37,146 nucleotides of DNA from Acidobacteriota bacterium (GTDB lineage: Bacteria > Acidobacteriota > Vicinamibacteria > Vicinamibacterales > UBA2999). This document shows, in pieces, positions 1 to 7,076 of the stretch. Location of the stretch: assembly GCA_016210845.1 (NCBI GenBank), contig JACQTK010000275.1, forward strand, positions 1 to 37,146. The letters are read 5' to 3'. Made by a program: the position numbers and the translations under genes. The notes beneath the pieces were generated by a model. It was not told the DNA's origin. It worked only from the letters and a program-made list of their open reading frames with translations, and searched no databases. The stretch's first letter is position 1, and every line of letters starts with the position of its first letter.

Positions 1-73
1 ACGCTTTTCGAGAAAATGCCCATTTCTACGGCTGTTTTTGATGTCGCCTCCCAATTCGATGCAATCGAAGACG

Positions 74-756
74 CTAACCAGTTGCCCCTGTTCGACTTAT
101 GACCGGACACCAGTGATCGAGCATAGACGGCGGAAATGTCGCGGGCTCCTTCCAACTGAGATTGCTGCGCTTCTCGACAGTGGTCGCCAGAATGTACGTG
201 AACAGGTCGGATACCGCCATTCCCACTGCGGCGAGTGGATCAGTGGGTCGAATGCGCTTGGTGTAAAGAAGTCAAGAGCAGGGCGGCTTGGGTGAACGAG
301 AAGGAACACCGTATTGGCAACCAGGGCGCGGATCTCCGGAGTCGGTTCAACGTCCTCCAGTCGGCGCCCTACTTCGAGAGCTCGCTCGAGCGAATTTGCT
401 GTTGCTGCGACGTGGAGTTCCCATCGAAGCAGCGCGGGATCAGCCAAATCCTTTACGGCGACGGATGCCACAAGGCGTTGGAGCGCCGACGCCAGGGTAT
501 CGTAGCCGTCCCCCGAGGGATTGTCGCTTATCAATGAATGCAGCGTGGCCGCGACGACAGCGCGCGTCGCATAGTTCTCCGGCCGGTGCATTCGGAGTAG
601 GCCGTCAATTGGCCCATCTCCCTCGAGCGGGAACCAGGAGAGAATCTCGCGGGCCTTCAGCCGAGGATCATCCAAGGCTGGCAGGAAGCCCGTCTGCTCC
701 TGGATCGAGCCCGCCTCGACGGCAGCGCGCTCGAACGCGGACTCGTCAACCCACAT
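74..756 (-). pseudogene. Hypothetical protein gene, apparently frameshifted
   Basis: I do not recognise the family. The frame from the ATG at 756 reads as a normal soluble, helical, acidic protein for about 160 residues (start MWVDESAFERAA). After about position 262 the same frame turns into Arg/Ser/Trp-rich text typical of a wrong frame. The neighbouring minus frame just downstream reads like real protein (for example AAVGMAVSDLFTYILATTVE) and stops with TAG at 74-76. That frame has a TGA at 272-274, so the switch must lie between about 240 and 271. I infer a single-base frameshift or sequencing error. It lies in the same orientation downstream of the AbiE pair, with a 218-bp gap (757-974) in which I see only a GATGAT-rich simple stretch near 908-945. 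Function unknown. Confidence 0.45.
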
Positions 757-974
757 AACGAGAATCCATTCGCGGGACTCTGATTCGACTTTTGTCGGAC
801 GAACCGCAGGCCGATACTTTATCGGGAAACGCGGCGTTCGGCGTTAACGTTTTCGAATGCGCTAAGATGCAACGCTGTGCAGCCTTCCGCTCGGTCACGA
901 CGTTCATAGTGATGATGATGATGGTGATGACGACGGCGATGACCCTCCCGCCGAAACCTCGCCCGCAGCAGGTC

Positions 975-1790
975 CTACACACCGCCCTTCCAGGGATCGC
1001 CCGGCAGCCGTTCAATCAGCCGCGAAGAGACAATCGGCGCCTCCGCCTCAGGGTCCCATTTGTAATCGGTCGAGAGTAGCGGGCTGATGTCCGCCAGGAA
1101 TGCAGGGTCTTGCATTTTCAGCGCGAAGTTCTCCTCGAACAGCGCGCGTGTGATTTTGTGGCCCTCGTGTTCCATGTACCGGAGGAACGCACTCACAATT
1201 CGTTCAGGGTCCGCCTTGCCATCGGTGAGAGCGATCGCCAGATCGAACAGGTCTCGCCCGGCCTTCCGCTGGTACAACGCGCGCAGCTTGGTGCTGAGCA
1301 GTTCATCCAGCTCGTAGCTGTGAATCTCGCACGCGCCCCCAAACCAGCGCGACGAAACCTGGAACGGGACCTTCTTCAACCCGTAAACAGAGAAATGCTC
1401 TCGCGTGTTCGTCTCGACCTTCAGCTTGAGCCCGATCGGCGGCACATCCTCGGAATCGAACCGGTAGACGAACGTGACGCGGCCCTCGTTCTGTTTCCAT
1501 TTCGGCTTGCCGAGCCATGGGTCGAGAACGCGGCGGAGCGCGTCCATCATCGGACCTGCCGGTTCCGCTTTCGTCTGAACGAGGTCAATGTCTTCGGAAT
1601 ACCGGGCGGGAGGTTTCAGGTGAAGCTTGTACAGCGCCGTTCCGCCGCGGAAGGCGAGCGCCTCATGGAGCCCGGAATGCGAGAATATCTCGACCAGCGC
1701 GCGGCTGATGACGAGGTCCTGCTCGACCTGGAAGTCCTGAATCCACGGGGCTTCCGCCCGCCATTCGGTGATGTAGTCGCGCGGGATCAC
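975..1790 (-). CDS. AbiEii/AbiGii-type nucleotidyltransferase toxin
   Basis: This is the toxin half of an AbiE-type (type IV) toxin-antitoxin pair, 271 residues. Visible nucleotidyltransferase motifs are GGTAL at residues 49-53, the metal-binding pair D67 and D69 in SEDIDL, and a downstream acidic strand at about 122-126 (KLKVE). The family signature KLRALYQR..GRDLFDL is at 168-184. Family members are pol-beta-like nucleotidyltransferases that stop growth, and several modify tRNA or bind GTP; which applies here is not visible. It starts with GTG at 1790, and its first four bases (GTGA, 1787-1790) overlap the stop of the antitoxin gene, so the two are translationally coupled. All catalytic residues that I can identify are present, so it looks intact. 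Confidence 0.9.
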   Translation of the reverse strand: MIPRDYITEWRAEAPWIQDFQVEQDLVISRALVEIFSHSGLHEALAFRGGTALYKLHLKPPARYSEDIDLVQTKAEPAGPMMDALRRVLDPWLGKPKWKQNEGRVTFVYRFDSEDVPPIGLKLKVETNTREHFSVYGLKKVPFQVSSRWFGGACEIHSYELDELLSTKLRALYQRKAGRDLFDLAIALTDGKADPERIVSAFLRYMEHEGHKITRALFEENFALKMQDPAFLADISPLLSTDYKWDPEAEAPIVSSRLIERLPGDPWKGGV

Positions 1791-2608
1791 AGATCAGGCA
1801 CCACTTCCGCATTGATGAAGAGCTTCCAGTCGTCATTGCGCTGCACCTTCTGACGCCGCGCGCCGCTTTGTTTCGGCGCGTTCGGCAGAAGCGGCGCCGA
1901 TTCGTGCGCGCGCGCGCGCACGTATTTCTTCAAGGGCGCGACCTTTTCGCCGGCGCCCACGCGCTCGAGCAGGTAACCCAGACGCTGGGCCCAGGGAACA
2001 GCGGCGGTGGCGGCGGCGGCGGCGAGCTTCTCCGGATCGATTCTCTCGGCAAGTTCGGAAAGCACCGTCGCAACCTGATCGAGCCCGCCCGCCTGATGCT
2101 GGTAACCGACGAGGTCAATCGCCGTCGCTTCTGGGGTCGAGACAAGCAGAGTGCCGCGCGGCGTGGTGAGGCTTTGAACGGGAACTTCGGGCAGTCGCTT
2201 GCGGATCATGAACGCAACACGCACCTTCCCGCAGGCGATCGGAAGGCGTCTCTTCTCTAGGAAGACCTGAAATTCCTGCGGGCGCTGATGGGCCGCACCG
2301 TGGTACTGCGCGGCAGTGAGAAGGCCCGCATAGTAGGAGAGGCTGAGGCTTTTCATCAATGCCGGGATAAACTGATCGGCTGGAAGACAGCCGAGCGATC
2401 GATACTCTGGGGGAACGATTACGTAGAAGCCGCGAGCGGGAGAGGCAATCGCGCCTTGTTTGGCCAGCCGGTTCAGCGCAACCTTTGCTGCCGCAGCGGA
2501 AATGCCGAGTGCCGCCTGAGCTTCGTGCGAGCTGAAATGGTAGCGGCCCGCTGCGGCCAAGTTCTCGACGTATTGACGGGCTTTTGGAGGCCGTTCTCCA
2601 GGTTTCAT
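1787..2608 (-). CDS. AbiEi-family antitoxin / transcriptional autorepressor
   Basis: This 273-residue protein lies directly upstream of the AbiEii toxin and overlaps it by 4 bp. The N-terminal region (about residues 10-65) is a winged helix-turn-helix: HFSSHEAQAALGISAAAAKVALNRL, cut here as HFSSHEAQAAL then the GISAAAAKVALNRLAKQG recognition segment, followed by a YVIVPPEYR wing. The AbiEi antitoxin core follows (LPADQFIPALM, YYAGLLTAAQYHGAAHQRP, TPEATAIDLVGYQHQAGG). In characterised systems AbiEi neutralises AbiEii without stable binding and represses its own promoter. The ATG at 2608 lies 6 bp from a perfect inverted repeat (2615-2637), which fits autoregulation. The C-terminal 40 residues are basic and low in complexity. 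Confidence 0.88.
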   Translation of the reverse strand: MKPGERPPKARQYVENLAAAGRYHFSSHEAQAALGISAAAAKVALNRLAKQGAIASPARGFYVIVPPEYRSLGCLPADQFIPALMKSLSLSYYAGLLTAAQYHGAAHQRPQEFQVFLEKRRLPIACGKVRVAFMIRKRLPEVPVQSLTTPRGTLLVSTPEATAIDLVGYQHQAGGLDQVATVLSELAERIDPEKLAAAAATAAVPWAQRLGYLLERVGAGEKVAPLKKYVRARAHESAPLLPNAPKQSGARRQKVQRNDDWKLFINAEVVPDL

Positions 2609-2614
2609 GCTCGC

Positions 2615-2637
2615 AAAGTAACACTTTTCGTTACTTT
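2615..2637. promoter_or_regulatory. Inverted repeat, probable AbiEi operator
   Basis: The arms AAAGTAAC (2615-2622) and GTTACTTT (2630-2637) are perfect 8-bp complements around a 7-bp spacer, 23 bp in all. The element ends 6 bp before the AbiEi start codon. It is AT-rich in otherwise GC-rich DNA. Known AbiEi proteins bind inverted repeats of this size at their own promoters, so I infer an autoregulatory operator. Confidence 0.75.
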
Positions 2638-2744
2638 ACGCCATCGAATCCGGAGTACGTGACGGTCTTGAATGGCCGACGAAACTTCAGAAATCTGTTG
2701 CCGATATGATCCGACATTCCTCCTGAACACTGTCCTGATCGCCA

Positions 2745-3218
2745 ATGTTGTTCGCCGAGTTGCATGGCAAGCTTGACCCGAATGCGCCAGATTTGGAGCG
2801 GCGTGAAGATGTCTTGACGTCCACCACCTTCGGCACGTTGATCGTGGCCAACGCGACCGACGTGCTTGTGGAGTGGCTCAATTGCGCGCGGCGGTTCGGT
2901 GCGCGGGGTCGTTTGGATCGCGAGCCCCTCGGTGTTGTGGATGAAAGGCCGGTCAAATACTGGTTCTGGCCATCGCTCGCCGGTGGCACGCAGCCTGACG
3001 TCGTACTTCGAATTGGTCACCGACTGCTGGTTATCGAGGCCAAGTACGGGTCTGTCGGAGCTACCGGCCGCAACGCGCAACATTGTCTTTGTGCTCGTCG
3101 TCCTGGCGGCTGGCATGGTCATTCAGGCCCTTTGGTGGGCAATGCGCCGTCGTTAGGCTTTCGGCACGTTTCGACAGCCAGCGATCACGCCGCTCTCTGG
3201 ACGCCGTCGACTCTGTGA
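2745..3218 (+). pseudogene. Truncated PD-(D/E)XK nuclease-like protein
   Basis: The first about 103 residues look like the start of a restriction-type nuclease: EDVLTSTTFGTL (21-32), KYWFWPSL (71-78), then PDVVLRI (84-90) and VIEAKYGS (96-103). This gives the catalytic spacing D85...E98-x-K100. After S103 (base 3053) the frame reads as Gly/His/Arg-rich text without family features until the stop at 3218, while another plus frame becomes a membrane-protein tail. I infer that the nuclease gene is cut here. There is no clear ribosome binding site before the ATG at 2745. It lies divergently from the AbiE operon, so the area looks like an eroded defence island. The family (possibly restriction or phage defence) is inferred from the motif only. 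Confidence 0.6.
3046..3156 (+). pseudogene. C-terminal fragment of a membrane protein
   Basis: In the frame offset from the nuclease, bases 3046-3156 encode a 36-residue tail with one strong hydrophobic helix (NIVFVLVVLAAGMVIQALWW) and the terminus AMRRR before TAG. A single membrane helix followed by positive charges is a typical C-terminal end of an inner-membrane protein. It has no start of its own. It is probably a remnant joined to the broken nuclease gene by a deletion or insertion. Confidence 0.4.
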
Positions 3219-3469
3219 CGGAACGCGCTGATGAGGTTCCAACTGGCGAAATTTAGGGCACAACACAGGCACCGTTGTACCGGGCGGCGCTGCGCCGCCG
3301 TTAACGCGCGCCTCAGATGACCGCGCCTTTTTCTGTTCGCATCCGAACGCCCCGATCCCGATTTCGAACATCAAAGCGAGGCGCCTGTCCGTAACTCCTT
3401 GTCGGGTCATGCGTCGCGAGGTGGCACGCTTACTGCCGTAAACGTGACCTCCGGAGGGTGGACCTGCCA

Positions 3470-5815
3470 ATGCTCATCGACCTTCGTCGCCTGTTGCGAA
3501 ATGTTCGCCGCTCACCGGCCAGCGCGGCAGCCGCGGTCTTGACGCTGTCGCTGACGCTCGGTGTCGGCGCGTCGATCTTCTCCGTTGTCGATGTTGTTCT
3601 ACTCACGCCACCACCGTTCGCCGATCCCGATGCCCCCATCACACTCGGCGAGACCCAGCCCGGTGAACCGGCTTCAGCGCGCCGCCCGGTGAGGTATTCC
3701 ACCGTCGAGGCCTGGCGTGAGCGGGCGGGATCGCTGGCGACGATTGAAGCGTCCAACGGGACACATCTCGTGCTCACGGAGCTCGGAGCGGCCGAGCGGG
3801 TGCACCTGACCGAGGTCACGCCAGGATTCCTGCCACTTCTTGGTGTCGCGCCGGCGCGTGGTCGCACGTTTGAGGCCAACGATCTCGGCCAGCCAGTTGT
3901 CATTCTGACTCACGCGTTGTGGCGCACGAAGCTCGCTGCCGATCCTGCAGCGATCGGCCGACAAATTCTTCTCGGAGGTCGCGCGCATACCATCGTCGGC
4001 GTGCTGGCGGAACAGTTTGTCTTTCCGCTCGACGAGGTGGACGTATTTCGGCCGCTACCATCACCGCCGGCTGATCCGGTGGTTGGGGTGATGGCCCGTC
4101 TCGCCGGGAATGTCTCGTCAAGGGACTTGGCAGCGGCGCTGGACGAGGTCAGTCGACAATCCTCGCCGCCGGCGCAAGTCGTCGCGAGGTCGATCGAGGA
4201 GAGAATAGCCCGAGGCTCTACGAGAACGCTCGGGCTTCTCGCGGGAGCGGCCGCGCTCGCTCTCCTCATCGTGTTCGCCAATCTTGCGGGGTTGCTGCTT
4301 CTGCGATCCATCGATCGCCGGCGGGAGCTGGCGGTCAGAACGGCTCTTGGCGCGCGGCGATCCGAGATCGCACGACAATTGGTGCTGGAGGCCGAGACGC
4401 TGGTCGTCCTCGGAATCGCGGGCGGCGTGCTGCTCGCGTTGTGGCTCACACCAGCGGTGGGCCGTTTGGCCCTGGAGCCATTCGGCGATCTGGTGAACCG
4501 CGAGGTGGCGGTGAGCTGGCGCGTGATTGGCGTCGTGGCGTTGGTCGCGGCGGCCTGCGCCGGACTCTGCGGACTGCTACCGGCCTCTTTTGCGTTCCGA
4601 AACAATGTGGTTGACGTGTTGCCTCGCGGCGTTACGTCTGCTCCGCGCGAGCTTGGCCTGCGCCGCGTGTTTGCCACCGGCGTGATTGCGCTGGCGTGCG
4701 TGCTGCTCGTCTCCCTGACACTCGTGGGCCGCAGCCTGCGGAATGTGCTCGACGTCAACCCCGGATTCGACGCGCGCGGCGTGTTGACGCTGGCGCTCTT
4801 GGTCCAGCACCGCCCTGGCCCCGAACGGGCGTCGTTTTTGTCGGCGCTTCACAGTGCGCTCGAGGCGCGTTTGGGAGCCCGCACGGTTTCAGTCATCAAC
4901 GAACTGCCAGTGACACACGACGGGGGCCGCCGGTTCATGCGCATCCGGCCGACTGAGCCCGCACGCGAAGTCGTACTGCGCGAAGCAGGGACGGCCTACT
5001 TCGATGTGATGCGGATCCCCATTGTGGCCGGCCGTCCGTTCGAGGCGCGCGACAATGCCGCAGCTCCACCCCGCGTGGTGGTGAGCAAGTCACTGGCGGA
5101 GCAATGGTTCCCCGGCGAACGACCGATCGGGCATCAAATCAGGTTGGGTCCCGGGCCGCGTGCGCCAATGGCAGAAATCATCGGCGTCGCCGGCGATGTC
5201 AAGCACCGCTCGCTCGATGCTGAGGGGTTCTGGCCAACCGTGTACGCCTCTGCCTGGCAGGACGCCTCGGGTTCGATGATTCTTGTCGTCCGAAGCCAGC
5301 GCCCGAACGCGGATGTTGTGGCCGTCGTCCGTGAAGAAGTGGCGCGGCTCGACCGTGACGTGCCCGTACACGCCGTGCGATCGATGCCGGATGTGGTCGC
5401 GGCCTCGCCAGGCGTGCCCGCCCGGCGCGTGCTGACCGCGACGTTCATGGGATTCGCGCTGCTGGCGATCGTGCTCAGCGGAATCGGGTTGTTTGGTGTC
5501 GTGGCGCATGACGTCGCATCCGGGCGTGCGGAGCTTGCTCTGCGCGTCGCACTGGGGGCCGATCCGATGCGCATCCTCATACGCACCCTCGGGCAGGGCG
5601 CGTCGATGGTGGGAGCGGGTCTGGTGGTGGGAGGCGTTTTGTCGATCTGGGCGACGCGCGCGCTCAGCGGCTTCGTGTTTGCGACGGGTCGTTTCGATCC
5701 CCTCAACGTCGCCGTGGTGGCAGCGGTGCTGATGGCTGTTGGTGCCGTCGCTGTCCTGCCTGCGGCGCGGCGCGCGGCGCGCACCGATCCTCTGAGTGCC
5801 CTTCGGAGCGAATGA
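3470..5815 (+). CDS. ADOP-family (MacB/FtsX-type) ABC transporter permease
   Basis: The protein is 781 residues and has the duplicated architecture of acidobacterial orphan permeases. An N-terminal RRLLRNVRRSP stretch leads into a membrane helix (about residues 15-45), followed by a periplasmic MacB-type domain with TPGFLPLLGVAPARGRTF. Three helices of a first FtsX domain come next (about 250-385), then a helix near 405-425, a second periplasmic domain (VVVSKSLAEQWFPGERPIG), and a second FtsX domain at about 645-780 ending PLSALRSE. The GGAGG at 3453-3457 touches a GTG at 3458, whereas the ATG at 3470 has a 12-base gap, so I prefer 3470. No ATPase gene is adjacent, as expected for orphan members. 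The transported substrate is unknown. Confidence 0.92.
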   Translation: MLIDLRRLLRNVRRSPASAAAAVLTLSLTLGVGASIFSVVDVVLLTPPPFADPDAPITLGETQPGEPASARRPVRYSTVEAWRERAGSLATIEASNGTHLVLTELGAAERVHLTEVTPGFLPLLGVAPARGRTFEANDLGQPVVILTHALWRTKLAADPAAIGRQILLGGRAHTIVGVLAEQFVFPLDEVDVFRPLPSPPADPVVGVMARLAGNVSSRDLAAALDEVSRQSSPPAQVVARSIEERIARGSTRTLGLLAGAAALALLIVFANLAGLLLLRSIDRRRELAVRTALGARRSEIARQLVLEAETLVVLGIAGGVLLALWLTPAVGRLALEPFGDLVNREVAVSWRVIGVVALVAAACAGLCGLLPASFAFRNNVVDVLPRGVTSAPRELGLRRVFATGVIALACVLLVSLTLVGRSLRNVLDVNPGFDARGVLTLALLVQHRPGPERASFLSALHSALEARLGARTVSVINELPVTHDGGRRFMRIRPTEPAREVVLREAGTAYFDVMRIPIVAGRPFEARDNAAAPPRVVVSKSLAEQWFPGERPIGHQIRLGPGPRAPMAEIIGVAGDVKHRSLDAEGFWPTVYASAWQDASGSMILVVRSQRPNADVVAVVREEVARLDRDVPVHAVRSMPDVVAASPGVPARRVLTATFMGFALLAIVLSGIGLFGVVAHDVASGRAELALRVALGADPMRILIRTLGQGASMVGAGLVVGGVLSIWATRALSGFVFATGRFDPLNVAVVAAVLMAVGAVAVLPAARRAARTDPLSALRSE

Positions 5816-5840
5816 CATGCGCTGATGCCGATCAGGACCA

Positions 5841-6324
5841 TCACCTTGAGCCCAGCGTCCGGGCCCAGAACCAGATTGATATCCACGACGTCGGCCGCCG
5901 TCGTATTCGTCGTGTTGGCCACGAGGTTGGCAAACAGCGAGAGCTGGAATCGCCAGCCCTGGACGTGCTCGTTGCGCGCCTCGACGTCCGCGAACTCGTG
6001 CGTGAGCTGCAGCAGCGTGCCCTGCGGGTGGCGATCGAGCCGAATCGTCACGCGCGAGCTGCCTGGAGGGCTGGCCTTTCCACCGGCCATGCCGTACGTG
6101 AAGACGAGTCGATCGGGAGCACGCACCTCGACGACGTTGCCCGAGGCTTCGACGCCGTTCGGATGCCGAATCAGCACGGCTCCACCGGGATGAGGATCGA
6201 TGGAGGAGCCCGCGCCCCACCAGGCTGCCCAGTGGGGCGTCTCCGTGAGAAACGCGAACACAGTGTCGGGCCTGGCCCGGATCAGCAGGGTTCGATCGAG
6301 CCGATGCGTCAGCATCAGGGTCAT
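5841..6324 (-). pseudogene. SRPBCC/AHSA1-family protein with a damaged 3' end
   Basis: From the ATG at 6324 the protein is a clear AHSA1-type helix-grip domain: MTLMLTHRLDRTLLIRARP, FAFLTETPHWAAWWG, VVEVRAPDRLVFTYG, and a C-terminal HVQGWRFQLSLFANLVA. Homologues usually end soon after a VVD.WF motif. Here the frame runs past VVD into the end of the ADOP gene with no stop for over 200 codons. The adjacent frame supplies WFWA and a TGA at 5841-5843. I infer one or two small indels near 5855-5880, and I end the gene at that TGA. It overlaps the upstream ArsR gene by 4 bp (ATGA), a common pairing in which the regulator controls an AHSA1 partner. Ligand unknown. Confidence 0.6.
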
Positions 6325-6680
6325 CGCGCGTCTCTCCTGCGCCTGCTTCGGCGCGTTCGTGGCCGCGGTCCGCGGCGGCTTTCCTCGAGCTCGGCCTTCA
6401 GCTTCAGTCGCCAGAGCGCGTCGCTCCACATCGCCTCGAGCATCGCGGCCACCGGTCCAAGAACCTCGCGCCTGACGCGGTACCGGCGGAACTGCCGGTC
6501 CGCGCGTGACTCGACCAACCCGGCCTCCAGGAGCACCTTGAGCTGCAGCGACACCGCACCGAAAGTGACGTCGGGCATGGCCCGATGGATGGCGCCTGCC
6601 GTCAGCTCCCGGTCCCAGAGGAGGCGCAGGATCTCGCGGCGGCGGGGGGACGCGATGGCGGCGAAGAGCGCGGGCTCCAC
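6321..6680 (-). CDS. ArsR-family winged-helix transcriptional regulator
   Basis: This is a short HTH protein of about 119 residues from the GTG at 6680. The core is ALFAAIASPRRREILRLLWD, TAGAIHRAMPDVTFGAVSLQ (recognition helix region) and LKVLLEAGLVESRADRQFRRYRV (wing). No metal-binding cysteine motif is visible, so it belongs to the non-metal branch usually paired with SRPBCC/AHSA1 genes, as here (4-bp overlap). The same frame is open upstream to 6779, but that part is encoded by the GGAACGC repeat block and reads as low-complexity text, so I start at the GTG before EPALFAAI. No convincing ribosome binding site is visible there, so the start is uncertain. The C-terminus is Arg-rich. Confidence 0.85.
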   Translation of the reverse strand: MEPALFAAIASPRRREILRLLWDRELTAGAIHRAMPDVTFGAVSLQLKVLLEAGLVESRADRQFRRYRVRREVLGPVAAMLEAMWSDALWRLKLKAELEESRRGPRPRTRRSRRRRDAR

Positions 6681-6709
6681 GGGCCATGACTTTGGGAACA
6701 CAGAACGGA

Positions 6710-6783
6710 GAGCCCGCGAACCCTGAACTCCGAACCGGAACGCGGAACAGGAACTCGGAACGCGGAACCCAGAACGCAAAACG
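6710..6783. repeat. Degenerate GGAACGC-type repeat block
   Basis: Loosely repeated units such as CGGAACGCGGAAC and GGAACTC fill this stretch. A similar block lies at 7018-7072. The two sit on either side of the small membrane-protein gene. They encode nothing convincing in any frame. Confidence 0.6.
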
Positions 6784-6795
6784 GCAGGGGGTCTT

Positions 6796-7014
6796 TCAAA
6801 TGCGGAGCCGGACGTGCGGGGTATCCGCCGGCGGCTCCCGGAGCCGTTTGATCCCGACGATGATGGCGCCCACCAGGAGCCCGCCCAGGGCGGCCAGCAC
6901 GATGGCCACGCCCGCCAGCGCGAACATCCCGAGGACCGCGTCGACGCTGACGTCGCGCGTCGCCTCGGGCTGGCGGATCATCTCGACGACGATGGGTTGA
7001 AGGAACAACAACAC
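6796..7014 (-). CDS. Small membrane protein of unknown function
   Basis: From the GTG at 7014 this gives 72 residues with two hydrophobic stretches: a short one at the N-terminus (LLFLQPIVVEM) and a strong helix (DAVLGMFALAGVAIVLAALGGLLVGAIIVG). It ends in a charged tail (IKRLREPP). The frame remains open to an ATG at 7038, but that part lies in repeat DNA. An ATG at 6981 (MIRQPEATR) is another possible start. I do not recognise a family. It is flanked on both sides by GGAACGC repeat blocks, and neither neighbour overlaps it. Expression is not demonstrated; the coherent membrane helix is the main support. Confidence 0.5.
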   Translation of the reverse strand: MLLFLQPIVVEMIRQPEATRDVSVDAVLGMFALAGVAIVLAALGGLLVGAIIVGIKRLREPPADTPHVRLRI

Positions 7015-7017
7015 GTA

Positions 7018-7072
7018 GAACCCCGAACGCCCGAACACGAACGCGGAACCCGGAACGCAGAAGCGAGAACGG
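7018..7072. repeat. Degenerate GGAACGC-type repeat block
   Basis: This is the second block of CCGAACGC/GGAACCC-like units. It begins just upstream of the small membrane protein's start and ends at the stop codon of the aminopeptidase gene. Confidence 0.6.
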
Positions 7073-7076
7073 CTAG

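Noticed and set aside
904-945. GATGATGATG-rich simple repeat between the first two genes
   Set aside because: No frame around it forms a supported gene and it is not a known site; treated as simple sequence.
3250-3330. attC-like (integron) site: GGCGGCG-CTG-CGCCGCC hairpin followed by GTTAACG, with a GTTAGGC at 3152-3158
   Set aside because: No properly spaced RYYYAAC...GTTRRRY pair could be found, and no cassette array or integrase is present. GTTAACG does not fit the core consensus.
5134-6687. 517-codon minus frame as one long protein
   Set aside because: Only the part 5841-6324 has protein family features. The N-terminal part overlaps arsR out of frame and the C-terminal part is antisense to the ADOP permease.
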